Origin: Fructilactobacillus sanfranciscensis DSM 20451
Lineage (GTDB): Bacteria > Bacillota > Bacilli > Lactobacillales > Lactobacillaceae
Length of the DNA stretch: 64,000 bases
Assembly (NCBI RefSeq): GCF_001436035.1
Contig: NZ_AYYM01000001.1
Span: 1-64,000, forward strand
Direction of reading: 5' to 3'
Numbering within the stretch: position 1 is the stretch's first letter; the number at the start of each line of letters is the position of its first letter. The notes beneath the pieces are model-generated. The model did no database searches. It saw only the letters and a program-made list of their open reading frames with translations, and was not told the origin of the DNA. This document shows positions 32,638 through 42,671 of the stretch, piece by piece. The position numbers and the translations under genes were made by a program.

Positions 32638-34554
32638 TTATTCCCATCCATCTGATTCATGGGGGTCTTGAATTCTCTTAAACATCGTTTGTAAATCACT
32701 GGGAGAAAAATGAATTAACACTGGTCGACCATGGGGACAATTAAATGGATTTTCACATTTATGCAAATTATCTAAAAGAGCCTGAGCCTGTTTGTGGTCC
32801 AAATGATGATTGGCTTTTATAGCCTGCTTACAGCTGGTCATAATTGCTGCTTGCTCTCTAAAGGAAGCCGTTGAAAGTTTGTTATTTTTAAGCACCCAAT
32901 CAATCATTTCTCTGATGGTCTTTTCTTCTTGACCTTTTTCAAACCAAGTCGGGTGTTGGTGAATCACAAAACTATTGTTGCCAAACGGCTCAAGTTTAAT
33001 ACCCACTGACTCAAGCAAATCGAATCGTCCTTTAATTGCCATCGCATCACTTGCAGGATAATCAAGTACAATTGGAACTAATAAATTCTGTTCATCAGTT
33101 GAAATCTCACCAACTTGTTTACGAAACTTTTCGTAATTAATCCGTTCTTGAGCAGCATGTTGATCAACAATATACATTCCATCATGACTTTCGGCAATCA
33201 AATAAGTTCCGTGAACTTGCCCAATAAAGCGTAACCGAGGGAAACGTTCTGTTTCGTCATGTTGTTCTGCGTTACCAAATGGTAGTTCGGGACGTTCATT
33301 TAAATAATAATTTTTGAATGTTTCAACATCAGAATTAACTAGGTCAGACTTAGTTTTAATCATTACTGGTTCGGCATTTAGTTTTTCTTTTTTCGCATTA
33401 ATTGATGAAATTTGACCAACAGTGCGATCAATTTCAATTGAACTCGTTAACGTTTCAGTGTCATTAGTTTGCTTTTCTAATTCATCAAAATTTAACGCCA
33501 CTTCCATCGTATTGTGTTCTGAAAGTCCCCGTTTTAAAGATTGATTATCCAAAGCATCAGGAATCAAATTTCGTTGACTTAAAGAAGCGTAAATAGACTT
33601 TGAAATAAAATCGCTTAATTCTCGACTATCTAACAATCTAACTTCCTGCTTAGTCGGATGCACGTTCACATCAATTAGACTAGGATCCATTTCGACGCTA
33701 ATCACTGAAACTGGATAACGTCCCACCATCAATTTTGAACCATATCCATCAATAATGGAATGATTCAAAGCATAGTCTTTTACAAAACGACCATTAATAA
33801 TTACTGAAATATACTTACGACTGGCCCGTGTTAATTCAGGCAAACTGGTATATCCAGTTAGTTTAAACTTACTATTCTCATTTTCAACTGAAATCATTTT
33901 TTTCATGCTAGGATTACCATAAATTCCCGCAATTACCTGTTGCATATTATTTCGACCAGAAGTGCGTAATAATTCTCGTCCGTTATGCTGTAACGATAAG
34001 GCTACCTCTGGATGACTCAAAGCCAAACGATTAACAATATCGGTAATCTTACTTAATTCCGTAGCAGTTGATTTTAAATATTTTAATCGATTGGGGGTAT
34101 TAAAAAACAACTCATTGACTTCAACTGTAGAGCCTCGTCGAATTTCCGCTGGTCCTTGTTGCACTAATTTACCACCATGAATATGAATTTCACTACCCTC
34201 ATGTTCACCATCAGAAGTTTTCATCGTGATATCTGAAATTGCAGCAATACTAGGAAGTGCTTCACCACGGAACCCTAAAGAATGAATCTTAAATAAATCA
34301 GCTTGATTATTAATTTTACTAGTTGCAAATCGTTTGAAAGCAAGTTGAACTTGATCTGGGGCAATTCCGCTCCCATTATCAGTAATTTTGATTTGTTTTA
34401 GACCAGCTTCTGTAATTTCAACGTCAATTCTACTACTACCAGCATCAATTGAATTTTCAACTAATTCCTTAACTACTGAAGCAGGTCGTTCAATTACTTC
34501 ACCAGCTGAAATTTGATCAGATAAAACATTTGATAATTGATGGATTTGCGCCAT
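32638..34554 (-). CDS. mutL: DNA mismatch repair protein MutL
   Basis: A 638-residue GHKL ATPase. N-terminal motifs ELVENSIDAGSS, DNGSGI, TSKI...SLGFRGEALPSI and GTTVEVNELFFNTP-like HGGKL...GSTVEVNELFFNTPNR are intact. The C-terminal dimerisation domain keeps the endonuclease residues DQHAAQERI...; and the late CxH-type NCPHGRPV motif (zinc site) is present, so it is probably the nicking type of MutL. It follows mutS by 12 nt with AAGGAGG. Confidence 0.96.
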   Translation of the reverse strand: MAQIHQLSNVLSDQISAGEVIERPASVVKELVENSIDAGSSRIDVEITEAGLKQIKITDNGSGIAPDQVQLAFKRFATSKINNQADLFKIHSLGFRGEALPSIAAISDITMKTSDGEHEGSEIHIHGGKLVQQGPAEIRRGSTVEVNELFFNTPNRLKYLKSTATELSKITDIVNRLALSHPEVALSLQHNGRELLRTSGRNNMQQVIAGIYGNPSMKKMISVENENSKFKLTGYTSLPELTRASRKYISVIINGRFVKDYALNHSIIDGYGSKLMVGRYPVSVISVEMDPSLIDVNVHPTKQEVRLLDSRELSDFISKSIYASLSQRNLIPDALDNQSLKRGLSEHNTMEVALNFDELEKQTNDTETLTSSIEIDRTVGQISSINAKKEKLNAEPVMIKTKSDLVNSDVETFKNYYLNERPELPFGNAEQHDETERFPRLRFIGQVHGTYLIAESHDGMYIVDQHAAQERINYEKFRKQVGEISTDEQNLLVPIVLDYPASDAMAIKGRFDLLESVGIKLEPFGNNSFVIHQHPTWFEKGQEEKTIREMIDWVLKNNKLSTASFREQAAIMTSCKQAIKANHHLDHKQAQALLDNLHKCENPFNCPHGRPVLIHFSPSDLQTMFKRIQDPHESDGWE

Positions 34555-34566
34555 TTCAGTTCCTCC

Positions 34567-37188
34567 TTACTTTTCGTTTAATTTTTGTTTCCATTGATAA
34601 ACTAAATTCATAACTTCCATTGGATTTAAACTCATTAAATCAGTTTTCTCGATTTCATTCATGATTTTAGTTTCTTTTTTGCTTAAATTACTTTTTTCTG
34701 CAGGTTGTGTTTCAACTTTGAATAGTTCCAATTGTTGTTCTTCAGCAGCTTCTGTTTCAACTGAAACTGATTCAGGAGTGATTGCTAAATTAGCATTTCT
34801 TCCGGTCTCTTCATCATTATTTTCAAAATGATCTAACACCGATTGGGCCCGTGCCAATAAATCAGTTGGAAGTCCAGCTAATTGAGCCACGTTAATTCCA
34901 TATGATTTATCGGCCGCCCCATCAAGAACTTTATGAAGAAAAACTAAGTGACCATCTTTTTCTGAAGCCCCTACGTGTACATTTTTTAGTTGTTTTAATT
35001 CATCACTTAACCCAGTTAATTCATGATAATGGGTCGAAAACATGGTCTTAGCATGTACTTTATCATGTATATATTCAATAATGGCCTGCGCTAACGCTAC
35101 CCCATCATACGTTGAGGTTCCTCGACCTAGTTCATCAAATAAAATCAAACTGTTTTCTGTCGCATTTTGAATAGCTTGGTTAGCTTCTTTCATTTCTACC
35201 ATGAAAGTACTCTTACCAGAAATTAAATCATCGGCTGCTCCAATTCGCGTGAAAATTTGATCAAAAATTGGCATCACAGCTGATTCAGCTGGAACAAAAC
35301 AACCCATTTGCGCCAAAATTACAATTAAAGCGAGTTGGCGCATATAAGTACTTTTCCCCGACATATTGGGACCAGTAATTAAAAGAATTTTAGTCTTTGC
35401 ATCCATTAAAACATCATTTGGCACATACTTTTGTGAACCCATCACTTGTTCAACCACTGGATGACGAGCATTAATTAACTTGAGTAACTTATCATGATTA
35501 AACTTGGGCTTTACAAATTGTTCTCGTTCACTAATCGTTGCAAAGCTTTGGAGGACATCAATGCTAGAAATTCCACTAGCTAGTTTTTGCACGCGGGGAA
35601 TTTGTTGCTTAATTTGTTCTCGAATTTTAGCAAAAATTTCATATTCCAAACTACGTGATTTTTCTTGGGCTTCTAAAATTAAAGATTCTTTGGCCTTTAA
35701 TTCTGGGGTTGAAAAACGTTCTGCATTAGTTAATGTTTGAACTCGGTTGTAACGAGAATCATCGAGTTTTGCAATGTTCCCTTTAGTAACTTCAATGAAG
35801 TATCCAAACACTCGATTATAGCCAATTTTCAAATTAGAAATCCCAGTTAATTGACGTTCTTTCGCTTCTAAATCAGCTAACCATTTCTTCCCATTTTGCA
35901 TTGCATCGCGATATTTATCAAGTTGATCATTGTACCCCTGTTTAATGATGCCACCATCTTTTACTGAGATTGGTGCATCTTCTACGATAGCTTCGTCAAT
36001 TAACTGATAAACATCATGAACATCATCTAATCTTTCATAGATTTGTTGAAATTCTGGAGTGTCCAATTGATTTAAAACATGTTTAATTTTAGGAATTTGA
36101 TCTAATGATGATTTTAGCTGAATCAAATCGCGTGCATTTACCCCACCCAATGAGATCCTTCCAGCCAATCTCTCCAAATCATAAACCTTAATTAAGGCTT
36201 CACGTAATTCATTTCTTTCGTAATAATTATCTAATAAAGTTTCAACCAAGCTTTGACGAGCTTCAATCTCTTTTTGCTTAATCAAAGGCCGTTCAACCCA
36301 TTGTTTTAATTTACGTCCGCCCATTGCGGTCTTGGTATCATCCACCACCCAGAGTAAAGTTCCAGATTTTTTGCCCGTACGAATATTTTTCAATAATTCC
36401 AGATTATATTGTGAATTATAATCAATTTTTAAATATGAATTAGGTTGATATTGACGAGCTGGTTGAATATGAGAAAGACTGCGTTTCTGCGTTTCTGCTA
36501 CATAACTTAAGAGAACATTCAATGATAAACGGAGTAATTCATTATCAATATTAGTGATAATTTCACTACCGTTTTCTTCATCAACTGAATTTTGTGGGGA
36601 AATTAAAATTCCTAATTTTTTGAAATTATCGATTAAGTTAGTACTGATACTATCATCAACAACAATTTCCTTTGAACTAAGATTGATTACTTCGTTCAAA
36701 ACAGCATCCGCACTATCCAATAACGTAACCTTTAATTCACCAGTTGAAAGTTCAATGTAAGAAAATCCGTACTGATCAAGTGTGGCACTATAAACCACAC
36801 TTGCTAAATAGTTATTATCTTTAGCTGTTTCCGAATTATTGTCAGTTTGGGTACCGGGAGTTACTAATTGAATAACTTCTCGTTTAACCATCCCCTGAGC
36901 TAACTTAGGGTCTTCAACTTGTTCGCAAATTGCAACTTTGTATCCCCGGTCAACCAGAGTATCAATATATCCTTGTGCAGCTTTATGTGGAACCCCACAC
37001 ATTGGAATTGGATTTTCGGCCTTATGATTTCGTGCGGTTAAAGTTAACTCTAAAAGTTGTGCACCCTTAACTGCATCTTCATTAAATAATTCATAAAAAT
37101 CGCCAATTCGATAAAACAAAAAAGCATCGGGATATTGGTCCTTGATTTTTTGATATTGTTCCATCATGGCTGTATTCTTTTTTGCCAT
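34567..37188 (-). CDS. mutS: DNA mismatch repair protein MutS
   Basis: The 873-residue mismatch sensor. The N-terminal mismatch-recognition domain has the conserved [11 protein letters not shown] with its Phe-x-Glu-like motif, connector and lever domains follow, and the ATPase domain has Walker [14 protein letters not shown], the Walker [14 protein letters not shown] and the conserved THYHELT. The last 60 residues form a low-complexity linker and a MutL/clamp contact region. ATG 37188 follows AAGGAGG. mutS-mutL-ruvA-ruvB make one probable DNA-repair operon. Confidence 0.97.
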   Translation of the reverse strand: MAKKNTAMMEQYQKIKDQYPDAFLFYRIGDFYELFNEDAVKGAQLLELTLTARNHKAENPIPMCGVPHKAAQGYIDTLVDRGYKVAICEQVEDPKLAQGMVKREVIQLVTPGTQTDNNSETAKDNNYLASVVYSATLDQYGFSYIELSTGELKVTLLDSADAVLNEVINLSSKEIVVDDSISTNLIDNFKKLGILISPQNSVDEENGSEIITNIDNELLRLSLNVLLSYVAETQKRSLSHIQPARQYQPNSYLKIDYNSQYNLELLKNIRTGKKSGTLLWVVDDTKTAMGGRKLKQWVERPLIKQKEIEARQSLVETLLDNYYERNELREALIKVYDLERLAGRISLGGVNARDLIQLKSSLDQIPKIKHVLNQLDTPEFQQIYERLDDVHDVYQLIDEAIVEDAPISVKDGGIIKQGYNDQLDKYRDAMQNGKKWLADLEAKERQLTGISNLKIGYNRVFGYFIEVTKGNIAKLDDSRYNRVQTLTNAERFSTPELKAKESLILEAQEKSRSLEYEIFAKIREQIKQQIPRVQKLASGISSIDVLQSFATISEREQFVKPKFNHDKLLKLINARHPVVEQVMGSQKYVPNDVLMDAKTKILLITGPNMSGKSTYMRQLALIVILAQMGCFVPAESAVMPIFDQIFTRIGAADDLISGKSTFMVEMKEANQAIQNATENSLILFDELGRGTSTYDGVALAQAIIEYIHDKVHAKTMFSTHYHELTGLSDELKQLKNVHVGASEKDGHLVFLHKVLDGAADKSYGINVAQLAGLPTDLLARAQSVLDHFENNDEETGRNANLAITPESVSVETEAAEEQQLELFKVETQPAEKSNLSKKETKIMNEIEKTDLMSLNPMEVMNLVYQWKQKLNEK

Positions 37189-37204
37189 CGAATCCTCCTT
37201 AAAG

Positions 37205-38011
37205 TTAACTTTGATATGGTTGATATTGACTAATCATAATTGGTCTTATTTTTTTAGCATGTCCATCTTTCTTATCAACGTCAATTAAACAAGCTGATAA
37301 AATTCCGTCACCGTTTGTTTCTACTTCAAAACGATTAGGACGAGAAGTTAAAAACTTATTGATGACTGGTTCATATTGCATTCCGATCACACCGTCATCA
37401 GGGCCAGTCATTCCAACATCAGTTAAAAATGCTGTTCCTTTTTTTAAGATATGTGCATCATTAGTTTGCACATGGGTATGCGTCCCAACTACAGCTGAAA
37501 CCCTCCCGTCAAGATACATTGCCATTGCTTTTTTTTCACTTGTGGTTTCTGCATGCATATCAACAAAAATAACTGTGAATTTTTCTGCTTTTAAATGCAT
37601 AATCAATTCGTCAATTTTTGCAAATGGATCATCGGTTTCTTCCATGAAAATTCGTCCTTGCAAATTAATCACAGCCGCTTTAACTCCATTAATGTTTAAT
37701 TCACAATAACCATTTCCAGGTACATCTTTACCTGGATAATTTAGTGGTCGAATTAGTTTTTTCGTATCGTCAATAAAATCAAAAATGTCAGCGTTATTCC
37801 AAGCATGATTACCTAATGTAACCACATCCGCTCCGTCCTTCATAATTTGCTTAAAAAGTTTTTCATTAATTCCACGACCGACTTTAGTTGCGTTTTCACC
37901 ATTTACAATTGTTAGCTGGGGCTTTAAATCTTTTTTTAATAATGGTAAATATTGATCTACCATTCCCATTCCCATTTCGCCAACTACATCACCAACAAAC
38001 AAAATTTGCAT
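37205..38011 (-). CDS. ymdB: YmdB-family metallophosphoesterase
   Basis: A 268-residue calcineurin-like phosphodiesterase of the TIGR00282/YmdB family. Metal-site motifs [22 protein letters not shown] and [10 protein letters not shown] are all present. In Bacillus YmdB hydrolyses 2'3'-cyclic nucleotides and controls motility versus biofilm development; in this organism the role is unknown. It lies between rny and mutS on the minus strand, as in Bacillus where ymdB follows rny, but a terminator at 38068-38100 separates it from rny. Confidence 0.93.
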   Translation of the reverse strand: MQILFVGDVVGEMGMGMVDQYLPLLKKDLKPQLTIVNGENATKVGRGINEKLFKQIMKDGADVVTLGNHAWNNADIFDFIDDTKKLIRPLNYPGKDVPGNGYCELNINGVKAAVINLQGRIFMEETDDPFAKIDELIMHLKAEKFTVIFVDMHAETTSEKKAMAMYLDGRVSAVVGTHTHVQTNDAHILKKGTAFLTDVGMTGPDDGVIGMQYEPVINKFLTSRPNRFEVETNGDGILSACLIDVDKKDGHAKKIRPIMISQYQPYQS

Positions 38012-38067
38012 TTTTTCTCCGCCATTCTAATTTACTTATATATATCCATTTTACCATGGAAAAAAGC

Positions 38068-38100
38068 AAAATAAAAAAAGACCACAACGGGTCTTTTTAT
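38068..38100 (-). terminator. Terminator after rny
   Basis: AAAAAGACC, a short loop, then GGTCTTTTTTT on the minus strand directly after the rny stop. Confidence 0.8.
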
Positions 38101-39656
38101 TTTGCATAATCAACTGTACGTGTTTCTCGAACAACCGTCACTTTTGCGTGACCAGGATGATCCATTTCATTCTCAATTTTATCTTTGATTTCTCGTGCCA
38201 AAACGATAGCTTGCGAATCAGAAATTTTATTTGGTTGAACAATTACTCTAATTTCACGTCCAGCTTGAACAGCATAACTCTTTTCAACTTCTGAAAAACT
38301 GTTACTAATATCTTCCAGTTTTTCCAAACGATGAACAAAACTTTCAAGGGAGTCACTTTTGGCTCCCGGTCTTGCAATCGAAATTCGATCAGCAACTTCA
38401 ACTAGTTCAGCAACCATACTATGTGGTTCACTACCAGGTTCACCTAAACGAATTGAATCAATTACAACTGGATCTTCACCATATTTTTTGGCGATATCAA
38501 TTCCAGCATCTACATAAGATTCATCCGTTACGTTTGAAGAAGCTTTTCCAATTTCATGTAATAATCCAGCGCGCTTTGCTAATGTAACATCTTCACCTAA
38601 TTCGGCTGCAAAAACTCCAGCTAACTTGGCAACTTGAATTGAACGTGATAAAACATTTTGCCCATAAGAAAGCTTATATTTTAATTGTCCGACTAACTTA
38701 ACTAAATCAGGATTCATAGAATGAATTCCTAAATCAAAAATCACATTTCCACCAGTTTCTTGAATCAATTGATTGAGTTCTTTTTTACTTTTCTCAATCA
38801 TTTCTTCAATTCGAGCTGGATTAATACGACCATCTTTGATCAGCTTTTCAAGCGCCATTTTAGCAATTTCACGTCTAACAGGGTTAAACCCACTTAAAAC
38901 AACCGCATTAGGAGTATCATCGATAATTAAATCAATTCCTGTAAGTGTTTCAAACGTTCTAATGTTGCGACCTTCACGACCAATGATTCTACCTTTCATA
39001 TCATCATTCGGAAGAGTAACAACTGATACAGTAGTCTCAGAAACAATGTCAGCTGAACTTTGTTGCAAAGCTTCAACAATTAAATTTTTGGCATCACGAA
39101 CAGATTCTTTTTTAGCTGCTTCGTAATTTTGTTTAATCATTTGAGCTCTTGTATCAGCGAGACCCTTTTTAGTTTCTTCGATTACTAAATCTCTAGCTTC
39201 TTCTTGTGTTAAGGAAGAAACCTTAGTAACCTCTGCTTGCCTTTTTTCAATAAGTGCATCTGCATCTTGTTGTTTCTTAACCAAGACTTTTTTCTCATTG
39301 CTAATTTTTTCTTCCTGACGATTAAGATTATCCTCACGCTTTTCAAATGCTCGATCTTTACGATCTAATAATTCTTCACGCTTTAATAGATGATCTTCTT
39401 GACGTTGAATATCAGCACGACGCTTTTTAAGACCTTTTTCCACACGAGAACGGTAAGCATTACCTTTTTCTTTAGCTTCTAAAATAGCCTCTTTTAAAGC
39501 ACTCTTTGCTTTCTTCTCTGCATCAGAAATAATATCATTAGCATTTTTGTGAGCAGCATCTAATTTCTTTTCAACTACCCGTTTATGAGTATTTTGACCA
39601 ATTAAAAATCCAACAATTATAGCGATAGCGGCGCTTCCAATAATAGCAAAAACCAT
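38097..39656 (-). CDS. rny: Ribonuclease Y
   Basis: The 519-residue membrane-anchored endoribonuclease that starts bulk mRNA decay. It has an N-terminal transmembrane helix (VFAIIGSAAIAIIVGFLIG), a coiled coil of about 180 residues, a KH domain with GRIIGREGRNIRTFE, and an HD domain with LLHEIGKA. The chosen start, ATG 39656 seven nt after GGAGG, gives precisely the family's usual length; another ATG is directly upstream. It has its own promoter (39724-39752). recA, normally just upstream of rny, is absent from this locus. Confidence 0.95.
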   Translation of the reverse strand: MVFAIIGSAAIAIIVGFLIGQNTHKRVVEKKLDAAHKNANDIISDAEKKAKSALKEAILEAKEKGNAYRSRVEKGLKKRRADIQRQEDHLLKREELLDRKDRAFEKREDNLNRQEEKISNEKKVLVKKQQDADALIEKRQAEVTKVSSLTQEEARDLVIEETKKGLADTRAQMIKQNYEAAKKESVRDAKNLIVEALQQSSADIVSETTVSVVTLPNDDMKGRIIGREGRNIRTFETLTGIDLIIDDTPNAVVLSGFNPVRREIAKMALEKLIKDGRINPARIEEMIEKSKKELNQLIQETGGNVIFDLGIHSMNPDLVKLVGQLKYKLSYGQNVLSRSIQVAKLAGVFAAELGEDVTLAKRAGLLHEIGKASSNVTDESYVDAGIDIAKKYGEDPVVIDSIRLGEPGSEPHSMVAELVEVADRISIARPGAKSDSLESFVHRLEKLEDISNSFSEVEKSYAVQAGREIRVIVQPNKISDSQAIVLAREIKDKIENEMDHPGHAKVTVVRETRTVDYAK

Positions 39657-39723
39657 CATTTTTCCTCCGTACCACTTAATTAATTCTTGATTTAAAGTCA
39701 GTTTAAAAACCGACCACCTTTTA

Positions 39724-39752
39724 AGTTTAATGTTAAAAAAATTAAGTGTCAA
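39724..39752 (-). promoter_or_regulatory. Promoter of rny
   Basis: TTGACA (39747-39752), 17 nt, TAAACT (39724-39729) on the minus strand, directly after the cinA terminator. Confidence 0.75.
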
Positions 39753-39761
39753 CTAAGTATA

Positions 39762-39799
39762 CCAAAAAAGGATAACATTTTTGTTATCCTTTTTTGTAA
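39762..39799 (-). terminator. Terminator after cinA
   Basis: AAAAAAGGATAACA and TGTTATCCTTTTTT form a strong hairpin immediately after the cinA stop. Confidence 0.88.
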
Positions 39800-39800
39800 A

Positions 39801-41039
39801 TCACTTTAAATTGTCATATATTAATTTAAATCCTGTCTTAGTTGCATAATCACGAACTTCATTTCTCGCTTTTGCAAAGTTAACACTTTTAGTAATTACC
39901 TGACCATTTGGTAACGCTAAACCAACCCAGAAAAATCCAGCAGGATGTCCTTCTAAACTATCTGGTCCAGCAACCCCAGTAAATGAAACCCCAATATCAG
40001 TTTTCATTTTATCTTTGGAATTCTTTGCCATATATTCGGCAGTTTCAGAAGAAACAACCCCGTATTTTTTAATTATCTCAGTTGGAATATTCAATAATTG
40101 TTCTTTAGCATCGGCAGAATAAGTTACGAAGCCACCTGGGAATACCTCAGACGCTCCTGAAACATTTCCAATCCGACTTTGGAACATTCCACTTGTTAAT
40201 GATTCTGCAGCTGTAATTGATAATTCTTTGTTTTTTAACAAATTAACTACAACTTTTTCAAGGGAGTTATTATCTCCGTAACCATAGAAATATTGACCAA
40301 CAATCGCTAAGACACGCTTTTCCATGTTGTCAATTAATTCTTTAATCTCAGACTTAGTTTCTCCACTAGCAGTGATTCGAAGAGTTACTTCATTACATTT
40401 AGCGTAAGTTGCAAGGGTTGGATTAGTTTGATTATCAATTAGTTCTTTTAAATCCTTTTCTAATTCAGTTTCGCCAATTCCAAAGAAACGAAGTACGCGT
40501 GAGTCAATTAATGAACTACCGCTGGTTAATTTAGCTAATTTTGGCATAGCAAAATTAGTAAACATATATTGCATTTCTACTGGTGGCCCTGGTAATACCA
40601 AATAATCACATGCATCAGTTTTTAAAAACATTCCGACAGCAAAACCTTTTTCATTTGGTAAGATTTCAGCGCCTTCAATGTATTTAGCCATCATATCAGC
40701 ATTACTTGGTTTTCCAAGAGCATATGTTGCATAGAAATCATTAATTTTTTTTAATGCCTTTTTATCAATTTCTAAATCTAGTCCTAAATGTTGTGCCAAA
40801 GATATTTTTGTAATGTCATCTTCCGTTGGACCAAGTCCTCCGGTTAAAACAACTAAATCACTCCGACTTTCGGCCAAACTGATAGTTGACTCTAAACGAT
40901 CATAATTATCACCAACTGTGTCTTCAAAATAAACATCAATTCCGAGATTAGCTAATCTTCTGGCAATAAATGGTGAACTAGTATCAACAATTTCACCAAG
41001 TAAAATTTCTGTTCCAACAGTAATTATTTCTGCATTCAT
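39801..41039 (-). CDS. cinA: CinA-family protein (competence/damage-inducible, NMN deamidase)
   Basis: A 412-residue two-domain protein. The N-terminal MoaB/MogA-like COG1058 domain (AEIITVGTEILLGEIVDTSS, GGLGPTEDDIT) may be an ADP-ribose pyrophosphatase; the C-terminal CinA domain (TAAESLTSGMFQSRIGNVSGAS, GVAGPD) is a nicotinamide mononucleotide amidase. It recycles pyridine nucleotides and in streptococci brings RecA to the membrane during transformation. It follows pgsA by 19 nt. The usual downstream partner recA is replaced by a terminator. Confidence 0.94.
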   Translation of the reverse strand: MNAEIITVGTEILLGEIVDTSSPFIARRLANLGIDVYFEDTVGDNYDRLESTISLAESRSDLVVLTGGLGPTEDDITKISLAQHLGLDLEIDKKALKKINDFYATYALGKPSNADMMAKYIEGAEILPNEKGFAVGMFLKTDACDYLVLPGPPVEMQYMFTNFAMPKLAKLTSGSSLIDSRVLRFFGIGETELEKDLKELIDNQTNPTLATYAKCNEVTLRITASGETKSEIKELIDNMEKRVLAIVGQYFYGYGDNNSLEKVVVNLLKNKELSITAAESLTSGMFQSRIGNVSGASEVFPGGFVTYSADAKEQLLNIPTEIIKKYGVVSSETAEYMAKNSKDKMKTDIGVSFTGVAGPDSLEGHPAGFFWVGLALPNGQVITKSVNFAKARNEVRDYATKTGFKLIYDNLK

Positions 41040-41058
41040 ACCCCCAATATCTCCCTAA

Positions 41059-41646
41059 TTAAAATGAATCGGAAAATACTTTCCGATTTTTATAAAAATA
41101 CTCAATTCCTGAATAAACCGCAGCAATTAATGAAATATATAAGCAAATTTGGCCAGCAGGAATATCTATATTGTCAAAGAAAACATTGTTCAATAATAAA
41201 ATAATAATTGTAATCATTTCAAAGAATGTTTTTACTTTACCAGACCAAGCAGCAGCAATTACTTCTCCATCATTTTGAACAATAATTAATCGTAATCCAG
41301 TTACAGCAAGTTCACGACAAACAATAATTGCAGCAATCCATGCAGCAACGTTTTCATTTCCACTACCAACTAACATAATGAAAGCCGTCATTACAAGCAT
41401 TTTATCTGCTAAGGGATCAGCGAATTTGCCAAAATTAGTAACTAAATGTTGCCGACGTGCAATTTGACCATCTGCAAAATCAGTTAGAGAAGCAATAATA
41501 AAAACAAATGCCGCTAACAATTGAGCAATTGGAATCAAAGTTCCTGCCAACATAATGCTACCTAAATCCATTGGAACAGCCAATAATATCAAAAATACTG
41601 GAATTAAGAAAATTCTAAACATGGTTAATTTATTTGGTAAATTCAT
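41059..41646 (-). CDS. pgsA: CDP-diacylglycerol-glycerol-3-phosphate 3-phosphatidyltransferase
   Basis: A 195-residue integral membrane enzyme that makes phosphatidylglycerol phosphate. The CDP-alcohol phosphotransferase signature DG-x2-AR-x8-G-x3-D-x3-D is exact in DGQIARRQHLVTNFGKFADP followed by LAD. About five to six transmembrane helices are visible. It follows rodZ in the conserved rodZ-pgsA-cinA order, with a weak terminator between rodZ and pgsA. Confidence 0.95.
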   Translation of the reverse strand: MNLPNKLTMFRIFLIPVFLILLAVPMDLGSIMLAGTLIPIAQLLAAFVFIIASLTDFADGQIARRQHLVTNFGKFADPLADKMLVMTAFIMLVGSGNENVAAWIAAIIVCRELAVTGLRLIIVQNDGEVIAAAWSGKVKTFFEMITIIILLLNNVFFDNIDIPAGQICLYISLIAAVYSGIEYFYKNRKVFSDSF

Positions 41647-41674
41647 TTTTAAAGTTCCTTTCTTTATTAAAGAA

Positions 41675-41705
41675 AAAACGACCCATTTTTCAACAGATCG
41701 TTACT
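41675..41705 (-). terminator. Weak terminator after rodZ
   Basis: AACGATC and GGTCGTT (one G-U) enclose a loop of about 13 nt before TTTTTC on the minus strand. Confidence 0.5.
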
Positions 41706-41716
41706 TTGTAACAAAA

Positions 41717-42601
41717 CTAGTTGTTAAATTTAAGATTCATTTGTCTTTGAGTAGCACTTTGACCTTGTGCTGGTGCAGACATTACAACCGCTTTATTATT
41801 CAATTTAACACTAGAAATTGGCGCATTGTTCAATGAAATATTTACTTCTTTAGTGTCTTTAGGAATGTCAACAGAATGGCCAACAGTTGGAGTTAAACTA
41901 CCTGTCCAAACTTGGTTTCCATTAATTTTAACACTAGCTGTAGTAAATCGAGTAGCACTCAATTCTAATTTTGAAGTATCATCACCTGTCTGTACTGTAA
42001 AGTCAGAAGTACTATCTTTAACTGGTTCAACCTTAGTCTCACCTTTTTTCAAGGTAGTTTTCTTTGTTACTTTTTTCTTTGCAGGTTTCTTTTTTACATC
42101 ATCATTAGAAACAGTCACTTTTGAGTTTGTTGGTGCAGAATCACTACTATCATTATGGGTTTTAACAACCGCAAACCCTACTACGACCAATACGATAACC
42201 ACAATTACTGCAATCACACCTAGTGGTAAATACTTACGAAAGTCCATTTTAGCTTTGGTTTCTGTTGGTGTTGGACGAACAACCCGAGAAACTGTGAGTG
42301 CTTGATCTTTAACTGGCTTAGCATCAGACTTAACTTCACCAGTAACATTATTATTTGGCAAGTAATCCTCAACAAATTTATCACCGTTTAAACCAACAGC
42401 GTTAGCGAAGGTTTTAACAAAAGCTCTAACATAAAATTTACCAGGAAGGGCTTCAAAATCATCATTTTCAATTGCCACTAAATATTTTTTTTGAATCTTA
42501 GTGTCTTTTTGAACTTCATCAATTGAAAGTCCAGCCTTTTCTCTGGCAGATTTTAGTTTCTCCCCAATATTCATCTTTGGGTTTAAATTTTCTTCTGTCA
42601 T
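41717..42601 (-). CDS. rodZ: RodZ-like cell-shape protein
   Basis: A 294-residue bitopic membrane protein linking the MreB cytoskeleton to the envelope. N-terminal helix-turn-helix (IGEKLKSAREKAGLSIDEVQKDTKIQKKYLVAIE), a basic linker, one transmembrane helix (GVIAVIVVIVLVVVGFAVV, about 133-151), a Lys/Thr-rich spacer and an extracellular DUF4115 beta domain (LELSATRFTTASVKING, DIPKDTKEVNISLNN). It is close to MreBCD and MinCD in this window. ATG 42601 follows TTGGAG. Confidence 0.9.
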   Translation of the reverse strand: MTEENLNPKMNIGEKLKSAREKAGLSIDEVQKDTKIQKKYLVAIENDDFEALPGKFYVRAFVKTFANAVGLNGDKFVEDYLPNNNVTGEVKSDAKPVKDQALTVSRVVRPTPTETKAKMDFRKYLPLGVIAVIVVIVLVVVGFAVVKTHNDSSDSAPTNSKVTVSNDDVKKKPAKKKVTKKTTLKKGETKVEPVKDSTSDFTVQTGDDTSKLELSATRFTTASVKINGNQVWTGSLTPTVGHSVDIPKDTKEVNISLNNAPISSVKLNNKAVVMSAPAQGQSATQRQMNLKFNN

Positions 42602-42671
42602 TTTTTCAACTCCAATTCATTTAATTATTGTCAGTATATCACAATGAAAGCGATAAAAAATTTAGTTTATC

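Noticed and set aside
41826-42305. A 159-codon plus-strand open frame over rodZ
   Set aside because: It mirrors the low-complexity Lys/Thr/Val sequence of rodZ on the other strand and has no start context.
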